Made by a program: the position numbers and the translations under genes. A DNA stretch of 64,000 nt from Austwickia sp. (lineage in GTDB: Bacteria; Actinomycetota; Actinomycetes; Actinomycetales; Dermatophilaceae): contig CP064985.1 in NCBI GenBank assembly GCA_016699675.1, positions 1,674,001 through 1,738,000 on the forward strand, read 5' to 3'. Shown in pieces: positions 24,641-33,718 of this stretch. Position 1 is the stretch's first letter; each line of letters starts with the position of its first letter. Under the pieces are notes generated by a model. It was not told where the DNA came from. It saw only the letters and a program-made list of their open reading frames with translations, and made no database searches.

Positions 24641-26089
24641 TCAGGCGGTGCGCTGGACTGGAGCCTGGGTGCGGGGGCGGGTGGCCCGGCGCGGACCCGA
24701 GGTCCGCTGAGCGAGCGGCTGTGCCTGACCGGCGTCCGTGCGCTGCCGCGGGGGCAGGCCCTGTCGCTGGCCCTGGCTCGCGTGCTGCCCCTGGCTGGCC
24801 CGCTGCCCCTGACCCGGGCGCTGGTCTTGACTCGATCGCTGAGCCTGGCCCGATCGCTGGGCCTGGCCGGATCGCTGGGTCGGCGCCTGCCGCGGGGCGC
24901 GGCTCTGATGCGCCCGCTGGGCGTGCCGGGCGCGGCCGCTCTCGAGCGGCACGGCCTCGGCGGACCGGTCATCGGCGGTGCGCTCGACGCGCACTCCGGC
25001 CTTGCGCAGCAGCGCGGCGACCTCGCCGGCCTGCGCGTCGGTGGCCAGCGTCACGACGGTGCCGGTGGCGCCGGCGCGGGCCGTGCGGCCGGACCGGTGC
25101 AGGTAGGCCTTGTGCTCGGTCGGCGGGTCGGCGTGGACGACCAGGCCGACGTCGTCCACGTGGATCCCGCGGGCGGCGATGTCGGTGGCGACCAGCGCCC
25201 TCGCCTGACCGCCGTGGAAGGCGGCCATGGCCCGGGTCCGGGCGTTCTGGGACAGGTTGCCGTGCAGCTCGACCGAGGGGACCCCGGCGTTGTTGAGCTG
25301 CTTGGCGAGGCGCTTCGCCCGGCTCTTGGTGCGCGTGAACACGACGGTGCGATCGCTGGTGGCGGTCAGGTCCACCAGGGCCCCGACATGGCCCGTTTCG
25401 GCCACCCGCAGGACGCGGTGCGTCATGGTGCTGACCGGGGACTGCGCCGAGTCGGCCTCGTGCGTGGCGGGATCGTGCAGGTAGCGGCGGACCAGCCCGT
25501 CGACGGCCTGGTCGAGCGTGGCCGAGAACAGCAGGCGCTGCCCGGTGGCGGGCGTCGCATCGAGGAGCCGTCGGACCACCGGCAGGAAGCCGAGGTCGGC
25601 CATGTGGTCGGCCTCGTCGAGGACCGTGATCTCGACTGCGTCGAGGCGGCAGTGTCCCTGGCCGATGAGGTCCTCCAGGCGGCCGGGGCAGGCCACGACG
25701 ATGTCGACGCCGTCGCGCAGGGCCCGGACCTGGGGGTTCTGGTTGGTTCCGCCGTACACGGTCCGGGACCGCAGCCGCAGCGCCCCGGCGAGGGGCGCGA
25801 GGGCCGCGTCGATCTGGTCGACGAGTTCGCGGGTGGGCGCCAGGATCAGCGCGCGCGGCCGGCCCGGGCGGGGCCGCGCGGGCGCCGCGTGCAGCCGGGC
25901 GAGCAGCGGCAACAGGAACGCGTACGTCTTGCCCGAGCCCGTGCGGCCCCGGCCGAGCACGTCGCGGCCGGCGAGCGAGTCGGGCAGCGTGGCCGCCTGG
26001 ATAGGGGTGGGGGTGGTGATGCCGCGCTGGGCCAGAACGGCCGTCAGCGCGCCCGGCACGCCGAGCGTGCCGAAGGTGCAGGTAGCGAT
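24641..26089 (-). CDS. DEAD-box RNA helicase, apparent AUC start
   Basis: A 482-aa ATP-dependent RNA helicase. Motifs: Q motif TPTPIQ, Walker A GRTGSGKT, PTRELVDQ, ACPGRLEDL, DEAD as LDEADHMADLGF, SAT, and HRSGRTARAG in domain 2. No ATG, GTG or TTG occurs in frame before the conserved F upstream of the Q motif. GTG 26059 would remove that phenylalanine. GGAG sits 7 nt before an AUC codon (26087-26089), which would give IATCTFGTLGVPG, the expected N-terminus. CTG 26110 is another option. The C-terminal tail is a Gln/Arg/Ser/Gly repeat likely to bind RNA. Confidence 0.85.
   Translation of the reverse strand: MATCTFGTLGVPGALTAVLAQRGITTPTPIQAATLPDSLAGRDVLGRGRTGSGKTYAFLLPLLARLHAAPARPRPGRPRALILAPTRELVDQIDAALAPLAGALRLRSRTVYGGTNQNPQVRALRDGVDIVVACPGRLEDLIGQGHCRLDAVEITVLDEADHMADLGFLPVVRRLLDATPATGQRLLFSATLDQAVDGLVRRYLHDPATHEADSAQSPVSTMTHRVLRVAETGHVGALVDLTATSDRTVVFTRTKSRAKRLAKQLNNAGVPSVELHGNLSQNARTRAMAAFHGGQARALVATDIAARGIHVDDVGLVVHADPPTEHKAYLHRSGRTARAGATGTVVTLATDAQAGEVAALLRKAGVRVERTADDRSAEAVPLESGRARHAQRAHQSRAPRQAPTQRSGQAQRSGQAQRSSQDQRPGQGQRASQGQHASQGQRQGLPPRQRTDAGQAQPLAQRTSGPRRATRPRTQAPVQRTA
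24770..24877. repeat. 18-bp tandem repeat in the helicase tail
   Basis: Six consecutive 18-bp units on the minus strand encode QRSGQA, QRSGQA, QRSSQD, QRPGQG, QRASQG, QHASQG, all in frame. Such Q/R/S/G tails are typical RNA-binding extensions of actinobacterial DEAD-box proteins. Confidence 0.85.
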
Positions 26090-26208
26090 GATGAAACTCC
26101 GAAAGATCAGGTGTCGGTCGGTTCCGCGCGGCGCTCTGGCGCTCGCGGCGAGAGGCTTCGACTCGAACGGTGGCGCCCGGCCGAACGGCCCGGGCGTGCA
26201 CGTCCAGT

Positions 26209-27405
26209 CTACTCGACGGCACGATCGACCGAATCCGCGGTCCCGTCCGGGGCTGCCGCGGCGGGTTCGTCGGGCCGCTCTCGGGACCGTACGTCGAGCT
26301 CCGGCGCCCCCTCGGCGCCGCTCGCGCGGGCCTCGAACCAGCCTTTGCGCATGGCCACCAGGACGCCGGCGACCGGGACCGCCAGGAACAGGCCGCTGAA
26401 TCCCAACGCCATGCCGCCGCCGGTGGCCAGCAGCAGCGTCACCACGGGGTGGAAGCTCATCGCCCGGCTGAGCAGCAGCGGGGAGAGCACGTTGCCCTCC
26501 ACCTGCTGCACCAGCAGCACGACGATGAGGGCCCAGATCGCGGTCTTGATGCCGCCGGAGAACAGCGCGATGCCCACCGCCACGGCTCCCGCGGTGGTGG
26601 CCCCGATCATCGGGATGAAGCCGAGGATGAACGTGAGCACCATGATCGGCACGACGAAGGGAACGCCGAGGAACCACAGCCCGAGGCCGATGAAGAGGCC
26701 GTCGACGAGGCCGGTCGCGGTCGAGGCGAACATCCACCAGCGGGCGGTGCGCAGCCCCGCCCGCATGGCGCCGTCGATCCGGGCCCGCCGCGCGGGGTGA
26801 ATCGCGTCGAGGACCGACCGCCACAGGTCGTCGCCGCTGGCCAGGCAGAACAGCGTCGCGAACGTCGCCACGACGATGACGGTGACCAGCGTCGACACGG
26901 CCGTGATCCCGGTCATGGCGAACGAGCTCACGCCGTTGAAGAACTGCGAAATCGTCCCGCGGAACTGCGTCCCGAGGTTCTGCAGGATCTCGGGGGTGAG
27001 CGAGAGCCCGATGTCCTGCAGCCAGGTGTTCGCCGAATCGAGCCCGCTGAGGAAGGACTCCACCAGCCCGGACCAGGACCGCGACAGCTCCACGATGATG
27101 AACCAGATGAGCGAGACGATGGCCGCGGCGTACACCGTCACGACCAGGATCGCCGCCAGCCCGCCCGGGAGGAACCGTCGCAGCCGCTTGACGACCGGCC
27201 ACAGCAGCGCCGTCTGCGCGAACCCGAGGAAGGCCGCCACCGCGACCACCTCGACCTGACGCACCAGCCAGACCACCAGCAGGAACGCCAGCCCCACCCA
27301 GAGGATGCGCTGGGCCACCTGCGCCTCGTCGGCCAGCCAAGGGCGCAACCTCCCGCCGGAAGAGGGTAATTCGCCCGAACCACGCGTCTCGGTAGGCACC
27401 GCCAC
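26209..27405 (-). CDS. AI-2E / PerM-family permease
   Basis: A 398-aa integral membrane protein of the AI-2E transporter family (UPF0118). The conserved segments FLGVPFVVPIMVLTFILGFIPMIGATTAG and VQQVEGNVLSPLLLSRAMSFHPVV are present, with about eight helices. Members export autoinducer-2 or act in Na+/H+ exchange; the substrate here is unknown. A charged tail of 50 residues follows. GTG 27405 is the most upstream start; GTG 27399 is two codons later. It precedes the helicase on the same strand by 119 bp. Confidence 0.9.
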   Translation of the reverse strand: MAVPTETRGSGELPSSGGRLRPWLADEAQVAQRILWVGLAFLLVVWLVRQVEVVAVAAFLGFAQTALLWPVVKRLRRFLPGGLAAILVVTVYAAAIVSLIWFIIVELSRSWSGLVESFLSGLDSANTWLQDIGLSLTPEILQNLGTQFRGTISQFFNGVSSFAMTGITAVSTLVTVIVVATFATLFCLASGDDLWRSVLDAIHPARRARIDGAMRAGLRTARWWMFASTATGLVDGLFIGLGLWFLGVPFVVPIMVLTFILGFIPMIGATTAGAVAVGIALFSGGIKTAIWALIVVLLVQQVEGNVLSPLLLSRAMSFHPVVTLLLATGGGMALGFSGLFLAVPVAGVLVAMRKGWFEARASGAEGAPELDVRSRERPDEPAAAAPDGTADSVDRAVE

Positions 27406-27510
27406 ACCTTAAGCCGTGCGGCGCAACGCCGGGTGGCGCCAGGGGCGGGAGGATGGGTGAGCCTGCCGTGTCGACGGGGCCTTGGCGGGCGTCCGCAGTG
27501 AGGAGCCCGC

Positions 27511-29070
27511 ATGTCCGACCACAGCGTTGACGTCCTCATCGTCGGGGCCGGCATCTCCGGCATCGACGTGGCCTACCGGGTGCAGGAGCGGTGTCCGGAC
27601 CTGCGCTACGCCGTCCTGGAGGCGCGCGAGGCGATCGGGGGAACCTGGGACCTGTTCCGCTACCCCGGGATTCGCTCGGACTCGGACATTTTCACGCTCG
27701 CCTACCCGTTCCACCCCTGGACGGGTGAGAACGCCATCGTCGATGGCGCCGAGATCCGGGCCTACCTGGCGGAGGTGGTCGCCCGCCACGGCATCGACCG
27801 GCACATCAGGTTCGGCGCGCGGGCGACCGCCGCGGACTGGTGCTCCGCGCAGGCGCGCTGGCGGGTGCGCGTCGAGACCGCCTCGGCTGGTCCGGGCCCC
27901 CATGGCAGCCAGGGCAACGAGGACGTCGAGCACGTCGAGCACGTCGAGCACGTCGAGCACCTCACCGCTCGGTTCCTCGTGGTCTGCACGGGCTACTACG
28001 ACCCGGACCACCCCTACGACCCCGGCTTCGCGGGCCGCGCGGACTTCGCGGGCGCCGTGGTCCACCCCCAGTTCTGGCCCGAAGACCTCGACTGCCGGGG
28101 ACGTCGCGTCGCGATCATCGGGTCCGGGGCGACCGCCGTCACCCTCGTCCCGGCGCTGGCCGCCGGGGGTGCCCGGGTCACGATGGTCCAGCGCACCCCG
28201 TCGTACGTCCTCGCGCAGCCCCGCCGAGACGCGGTCGCGGACACCGTACGGCGGGTGCTGCCGCCCACCCCCGCGCATCGGGTCGTGCGCGCGAAGAACA
28301 CGCTCCTGCAGTGGGCGCTCTACCAGGCCTGTCAAGGCGCGCCGGGCCGGATGCGTGACCTGCTCCGGAAGGGCGCCGTGGCGGGGATCGGCTCGCCGGA
28401 GGTGGTGGCGGCGCACTTCGACCCGCCGTACGACCCCTGGGACCAGCGCCTCTGCATCGCCCCGGACGGGGACTTCTTCGCCGCGATCCGGGACCACGGG
28501 GCCCAGGTCGTGACCGGCGCCATCGAGCGGTTCGTCCCGGAGGGGGTGCGCCTGACCGACGGGCGGACCGTCGAGGCCGACGCCATCGTGACCGCCACCG
28601 GCCTGGCCATCAAGCTGCTCGGCGGCATCGACCTCACCGTGGACGGGGCGCCCGTGGACCTGGCGAGCCGGTAGGTCTATCGGGGCGCCCTGCTCAGCGG
28701 CGTGCCCAACGCGGCGTTCGTCATCGGCTACATCAACCTGTCGTGGACCGTCCGCGCCGACATGTCGGCCCGCCTCATCGCCAGGATCCTGCGCCGGCTG
28801 GTCGATTCGGGCACCGACCGCGTGACGCCGATCGTCCCCAGTGATCCTGGGCCGTCCCACCCGATGATGGATATGCGGTCCGGCTACCTGGCGCGGGCGG
28901 CCGGGCTCATGCCGCGGGCCACGGACCGCTATCCGTGGGCCGTCGCGCAGAACGTCCTGCGCGACGGGTGGCACACCAACCGCGCCGACCTTGACGACGG
29001 ATTGCGCTGGGAAGCAGCGACGCCCGTGGGCGAGACCGCCGGAGTCCGCGCGGGCGGGGCGCGGCGATGA
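27511..29070 (+). pseudogene. Baeyer-Villiger-type flavin monooxygenase, nonsense mutation
   Basis: FAD/NAD(P)H monooxygenase with GAGISGID (FAD), GSGATAVTLVPAL (NADPH) and the BVMO fingerprint FAGAVVHPQFWP (FxGxxxHxxxWP). TAG at 28672-28674 interrupts the frame; beyond it the same frame continues VYRGALLSGVPNAAFVIGY, the conserved C-terminal part of the family, to a TGA at 29068-29070. Undisturbed length would be 519 aa, normal for this group. A 9-bp microsatellite inserts VEHVEHVEHVEH in a surface loop. GAGGAG precedes ATG 27511. The dehydrogenase gene overlaps the true stop as ATGA, so both formed one operon that would oxidise a ketone/alcohol pair. Confidence 0.85.
27925..27960 (+). repeat. 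9-bp microsatellite, four exact units
   Basis: GTCGAGCAC is repeated four times, encoding (VEH)4 in the monooxygenase remnant. The unit length is a multiple of three, so changes in copy number keep the frame. Confidence 0.95.
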
Positions 29071-30249
29071 GGGCCGTCACCTGTCACGAGGGCAGGCTCG
29101 GCGTCGCGGAGCTGCCCACCCCGAGGCCCGGCCCCGGCCAGGTGCTGCTGCGGGTGCTCCGGTGCGGCATCTGCGGGTCGGACCTGCACGCCCGCACCGA
29201 CGCCGACGCGAGCGCCGACATCGCCGCCGAGGTGGGCTATCCGGACTTCATGCGCCGGGCCGACACCGTGGTCCTGGGGCACGAGTTCGCGGGCGAGGTC
29301 GCCGACTACGGCCCGGACTGCCGGCGCCGCTGGCCGGTCGGCAGCCCCGTCGTCGCGATGCCCGTCCTGCGGCACGCGGGGGACGTGCACCTCATCGGCC
29401 TGTCGGACCAGGCGCCGGGTGCCTACGCCGAGTACGTCGTGGTCGCCGAGGACGTGACGATGCCGGTTCCCGGGAGCGTGCCCCCGGAGCTCGCCGCGCT
29501 GACGGAGCCGCTGGCGGTCGCCCGGCACGCCGTACGTCGTTCGCACGTCCGCCGCCGCGACGTGGCCGTGGTGATCGGCTGTGGTCCCATCGGCCTCGCG
29601 GTGATCCTCATGCTCAAGGCGGCCGGTGTCAGCACCGTCGTGGCCAGCGACTTTCTCCGCCGCGCGCCGCGCGCTCGCGCAGCGCTGCGGCGCCGACCTC
29701 GTGGTCGACCCGGGGGCGGGCTCGCCGTTCGAGGCGTACGGCGACGCGGGCGGGCACATCCGCCGGGCCCCGGACTTCTTCGGCCTCGCGCTGGACGCCA
29801 TGAGCACGCTGCACCGCGCCCCCAGGGTGCCGTGGTGGCACGTCATCCGGGCGGCCGAGCGCGCAGGCGTGGGGGCGCGAGGACCCGTGGTCTTCGAGTG
29901 CGTCGGGGTGCCCGGCGTCATCGAGCGTCTGGTCACCGACGCGCCGTACCTCTCCCGCCTCGTCGTCGTCGGCGTCTGCATGCCGCCCGACACGTTCCGG
30001 CCCGCGATGGCGCTCAACAAGGAGCTCGAGCTGCGGTTCTCGTTCTGCTACAACCCCGCCGACTTCCGGGAGGCCCTGCACCTGATGGCGGACGGGACGG
30101 TGGACCCCAGGCCGATCGTCACGGGCGTCGTCGGGCTGCCGGGCGTGGCGACGGCGTTCGAGGCGCTCGCCGGGGCGCCGGAGCACGCCAAGATCCTGAT
30201 CGATCCGGCCAGCGCGGCGACGATCCCGACGCCGCTCGGGGCGGGATAG
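29067..30249 (+). pseudogene. Zinc-dependent alcohol dehydrogenase (MDR), frameshifted
   Basis: Medium-chain dehydrogenase with catalytic-zinc residues in CGICGSDLH, GHEFAGEV and LTEPLAVARHAV, and the NAD site IGCGPIGLAV. At VVASDF the frame is lost: TTT at 29652-29654 carries one extra T relative to the expected GACTTCTCC. The +1 frame continues as SAARRALAQRCGADLVVDP and runs to TAG 30249, ending LIDPAS. Without the extra base the protein would be about 393 aa, the usual size. It lacks the four-cysteine structural zinc site. ATG 29067 overlaps the monooxygenase stop. Confidence 0.82.
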
Positions 30250-30394
30250 CTGCGCGCCGGCGCCGGTGCCGCGCGAGGCTTCGGCGCCGGACCCGCGTGG
30301 AGGCTCCGGCTCCAGACCCCCCGAAAGGGTGGGCGTGGCAGCGCGATTGGCGGGGTAGGGGAGACCCGATCCCTACCCTCGATCCAGGAGCGGC

Positions 30395-31321
30395 ATGTCC
30401 ACCACGAAGAACGACGCCGACCAGACCAGCACCGACCAGCTCGTTATGCAGGACCCGGTGAAGCGGTACCCCAAGATCACCCCGCCCGAAGAGGCGCTCC
30501 CGGGCACCGGGCTCGACTCGGAGATGACCCCCAAGGCCGACCTCGGCGAGAAGTCCTACCGCGGCACCGGCCGCCTGGTCGGGCGCAAGGCCCTGATCAC
30601 CGGTGGCGACTCCGGCATCGGCGCCGCCACCGCGATCGCGTTCGCCCGGGAGGGCGCCGACGTTGTCATCACCTACCTGGAGCAGGAGGAGTCCGACGCC
30701 CAGGACGTCGCCGAGGTCATTCGGGCCGAGGGCCGCACGGTCGTCACCGTCGCGGGTGACCTGCGGGACAAGGGCTTCGCGAAGACGCTGGTCGACACGA
30801 CGATCAAGGAGCTCGGCGGGCTCGACATCCTCGTCAACAACGGCGGCAAGCAGGTCGCCGTCGAGTCCTTCGACGACATCGACGACGAGCAGCTCGAGGC
30901 GACCTACGACGTCAACATCCTGGCGATGTTCCGCCTGGTCCGGGCCGCGCTCCCGCACCTGCAGCCCGGCGCGACGATCATCAACACCACGTCCATCCAG
31001 GCCTACCAGCCGTCTCCGACGCTGATCGACTACGCCTCGACCAAGGCCGCGATCAACAACTTCACCAAGGGCCTCGCGGAGGCGCTCGCCGAGAAGGGGA
31101 TTCGCGTCAACGCCGTGGCCCCCGGCCCGATCTGGACGCCGCTGCAACCCTCGGGCGGCCAGCTGCCGGAGGATCTGCCGAAGTTCGGCCACAAGACCGC
31201 GCTCGGCCGGGCGGGTCAGCCGACCGAACTCGCGCCGGCGTACGTCTTCCTGGCCTCCCCGGAGTCCAGCTACGTGGTGGGGGCCACGATCCACGTCAAC
31301 GGCGGGATGCCCACCCCCTGA
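30395..31321 (+). CDS. SDR-family oxidoreductase (YhdF/GlcDH-like)
   Basis: A 308-aa short-chain dehydrogenase with an N-terminal extension of about 60 residues, as in the general-stress SDRs (YhdF/YghA). Motifs: TGGDSGIGAATA (coenzyme), NNGG, and the catalytic YASTK tyrosine-lysine pair after STS-like TTSIQAY. The C-terminal GATIHVNGGMPTP is typical. NADP(H) or NAD(H) use and substrate are unknown. CAGGAGCGGC precedes ATG 30395; a TACCCT possible -10 lies about 20 bp upstream. Confidence 0.9.
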   Translation: MSTTKNDADQTSTDQLVMQDPVKRYPKITPPEEALPGTGLDSEMTPKADLGEKSYRGTGRLVGRKALITGGDSGIGAATAIAFAREGADVVITYLEQEESDAQDVAEVIRAEGRTVVTVAGDLRDKGFAKTLVDTTIKELGGLDILVNNGGKQVAVESFDDIDDEQLEATYDVNILAMFRLVRAALPHLQPGATIINTTSIQAYQPSPTLIDYASTKAAINNFTKGLAEALAEKGIRVNAVAPGPIWTPLQPSGGQLPEDLPKFGHKTALGRAGQPTELAPAYVFLASPESSYVVGATIHVNGGMPTP

Positions 31322-31437
31322 GGCGATCTCCCGGCGCACCCCGTTCGTTGGACCGGGGTGCCCCGGGCGCCCTGTGGGCTGCCCGGGCCGGGCCGGGCGG
31401 ATACGCTCGGGCCTTCCCGCCACGAAAGGACCCCGCG

Positions 31438-33624
31438 ATGGCCACCGAACAGATCGCCGGACTGACCGTCGCCGCGGAACTGCGCGCGTTCGTCCGCGAC
31501 GAGGCCCTGCCCGGCACCGGGATCGCCGAGGACGACTTCTGGTCGGGCCTCGCGGGGATCGTGGCCGACCTGGGACCGGTACGCCGGGAGCTGCTGGCCA
31601 CCCGCGACCGGATCCAGGCGGCGCTCGACGACTACCACCGCCAACACCCCGGCGCGCCGACCGACCAGGCGGCGTACCAGGCGTTCCTCGGCGAGATCGG
31701 CTATCTCGTGCCGGAGCCCGCCGACGTCGCGGTCACGACCGCGAACGTCGACCCCGAGATCAGCGCTCAGCCGGGGCCGCAGCTCGTCGTACCGCTCCTC
31801 AACGCCCGCTTCGCCACCAACGCGGCGAATGCGCGGTGGGGCTCGCTGTACGACGCCCTTTACGGCACCGACGTCCTCCCGGAGACCGACGGGATGGCCA
31901 AGGGCGACGCCTACAACCCGCGGCGCGGCGCCGCGGTCGTCGGGCGGGCGCGGGCCTTCCTCGACGCGCACCTGCCGCTGGCCGACGGCACGCACGCGAC
32001 CGCCGGGGCCTACCGGGTCGAGGGCGGCGGGTTGGTCGTCGAGCAGCAGGACGGTACGTCGAGCGCGCTGGCGGACCCGGCGCAGTTCGTCGGGTACCAG
32101 GGGGACCCAGCCGCACCCACCGCGGTCCTGCTCAAGCATCACGGCCTGCACGTCGAGGTCGTCATCGACCGCGCCGGGCCGATCGGCGCCACCGACCCGG
32201 CCGGCGTGCAGGACGTCGTCCTGGAGTCCGCGGTGACCACGATCATCGACATGGAGGACTCCATCGCGGCGGTCGACGCCGCGGACAAGACGGCGGCGTA
32301 CCGGAATTGGCTCGGCCTCATGCATGGCACGCTCGCCGAGGAGGTCACCAAGGGCGGCCGCACCTTCCGGCGCACGCTGAACCCGCCGCGGGTCTACACC
32401 GCCCCGGACGGCGGGGAACTGACCCTGCCCGGGCGGGCGATGCTGTTCATCCGCCACGTGGGCCACCTGATGACCACCGACGCGGTGCTCGACCCGGACG
32501 GCGAGCCGATCCCGGAGGGCTTCCTCGACGCGCTCGTCGCCTGCCTGGGCAGCGTGCACGACCTGCGCGGCGAGCGCGCAGGCGGCAACTCCCGCGCCGG
32601 CTCGATCTACGTGGTGAAGCCCAAGATGCACGGGCCCGACGAGGTGGTGCACACCGTCGAGCTGTTCCGCCGTACCGAAGCGGTCCTGGGCCTGGCGCCC
32701 GACACCATCAAGGTCGGGATCATGGACGAGGAACGGCGTACCTCCGCCAACCTCAAGGCCTGCATCGCCGCCGCGAGCAGCCGGGTCGTCTTCATCAACA
32801 CCGGATTCCTCGACCGCACCGGCGACGAGATGCACACCTCGATGCTGGCCGGGCCGATGATTCGCAAGGGCGCCATGAAGTCGACGCCGTGGATCGCGGC
32901 GTACGAGGACCAGAACGTCGATATCGGCCTCGAATGCGGGCTGGCCGGGCGGGCGCAGATCGGCAAGGGCATGTGGGCCGCTCCCGACAACATGGCCGAC
33001 ATGCTGGAGCAGAAGATCGCCCACCCGCGGGCCGGGGCCACGACCGCTTGGGTGCCCTCGCCGACCGCGGCGACCCTGCACGCGCTGCACTACCACGAGG
33101 TGGACGTGCTGGCCCGGCAGCGGGAACTGCTGGAACGGGGCCGCACCCAGGGTCGCCGGGCCACGCTGGAGCAGCTGCTGACGGTGCCGATCGGCGACCC
33201 CGCGGACTGGTCGGAGCAGGACCGCCGCGACGAGGTCGACAACAACGTGCAGGGGATCCTCGGGTACGTCGTGCGCTGGGTGGACGCCGGGGTGGGCTGC
33301 AGCAAGGTGCCCGACCTCAGCAACACCCCGCTGATGGAGGACCGGGCCACCTGCCGGATCAGCTCCCAGCACGTCGCGAACTGGCTGCACCACGGGGTCG
33401 TCGACGCCGAGCTGGTGGAGGACAGCTTCCGCCGGATGGCGGCGAAGGTCGACGAGCAGAACGCGGGCGACCCGACGTACGTCCCCATGGCCCCCGGCTT
33501 CGACGGCGAGGCCTTCGCGGCGGCCCGCGACCTGGTGTTCAAGGGCCTGGAGCAGCCGAGCGGCTACACCGAGCCGCTGCTGCACGCCCACCGCGCGGCG
33601 CAGAAGGCCCGCTCCCGCGCCTGA
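31438..33624 (+). CDS. glcB: Malate synthase G
   Basis: A 728-aa monomeric malate synthase: glyoxylate plus acetyl-CoA to malate in the glyoxylate bypass or glycolate use. Conserved blocks include TIIDMEDSIAAVDAADK, LNPPRVYTAPDG, SIYVVKPKMHGPDEV, GIMDEERRTSANLKACI, NTGFLDRTGDEMHTSM and SSQHVANWLHHG. Length matches the G isoform. GAAAGGA precedes ATG 31438. No isocitrate lyase gene is in the window. The downstream 27-bp inverted repeat may serve as its terminator. Confidence 0.96.
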   Translation: MATEQIAGLTVAAELRAFVRDEALPGTGIAEDDFWSGLAGIVADLGPVRRELLATRDRIQAALDDYHRQHPGAPTDQAAYQAFLGEIGYLVPEPADVAVTTANVDPEISAQPGPQLVVPLLNARFATNAANARWGSLYDALYGTDVLPETDGMAKGDAYNPRRGAAVVGRARAFLDAHLPLADGTHATAGAYRVEGGGLVVEQQDGTSSALADPAQFVGYQGDPAAPTAVLLKHHGLHVEVVIDRAGPIGATDPAGVQDVVLESAVTTIIDMEDSIAAVDAADKTAAYRNWLGLMHGTLAEEVTKGGRTFRRTLNPPRVYTAPDGGELTLPGRAMLFIRHVGHLMTTDAVLDPDGEPIPEGFLDALVACLGSVHDLRGERAGGNSRAGSIYVVKPKMHGPDEVVHTVELFRRTEAVLGLAPDTIKVGIMDEERRTSANLKACIAAASSRVVFINTGFLDRTGDEMHTSMLAGPMIRKGAMKSTPWIAAYEDQNVDIGLECGLAGRAQIGKGMWAAPDNMADMLEQKIAHPRAGATTAWVPSPTAATLHALHYHEVDVLARQRELLERGRTQGRRATLEQLLTVPIGDPADWSEQDRRDEVDNNVQGILGYVVRWVDAGVGCSKVPDLSNTPLMEDRATCRISSQHVANWLHHGVVDAELVEDSFRRMAAKVDEQNAGDPTYVPMAPGFDGEAFAAARDLVFKGLEQPSGYTEPLLHAHRAAQKARSRA

Positions 33625-33635
33625 TCCCGCACCCC

Positions 33636-33713
33636 TGTCCTTATGTCTCTATCATTGCGACAATCCACTCGAAGGCGCTACGGTGGTGTCGCAATGATAG
33701 AGACATAAGGACA
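33636..33713. promoter_or_regulatory. Perfect 27-bp inverted repeat flanking the fic promoter
   Basis: Arms 33636-33662 and 33687-33713 are exact reverse complements, with a 24-bp spacer. Candidate -35 TTGCGA (33655-33660) lies in the left arm and candidate -10 TACGGT (33679-33684) in the spacer, 18 bp apart. The right arm covers the presumed transcription start and the AAGGA ribosome site (33707-33711) six bases before the fic ATG. It could be an operator for the Fic protein's own winged helix. Confidence 0.7.
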
Positions 33714-33718
33714 TCGAC

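Noticed and set aside
27925..27960. CRISPR-like array
   Set aside because: It is a 9-bp in-frame microsatellite without spacers.
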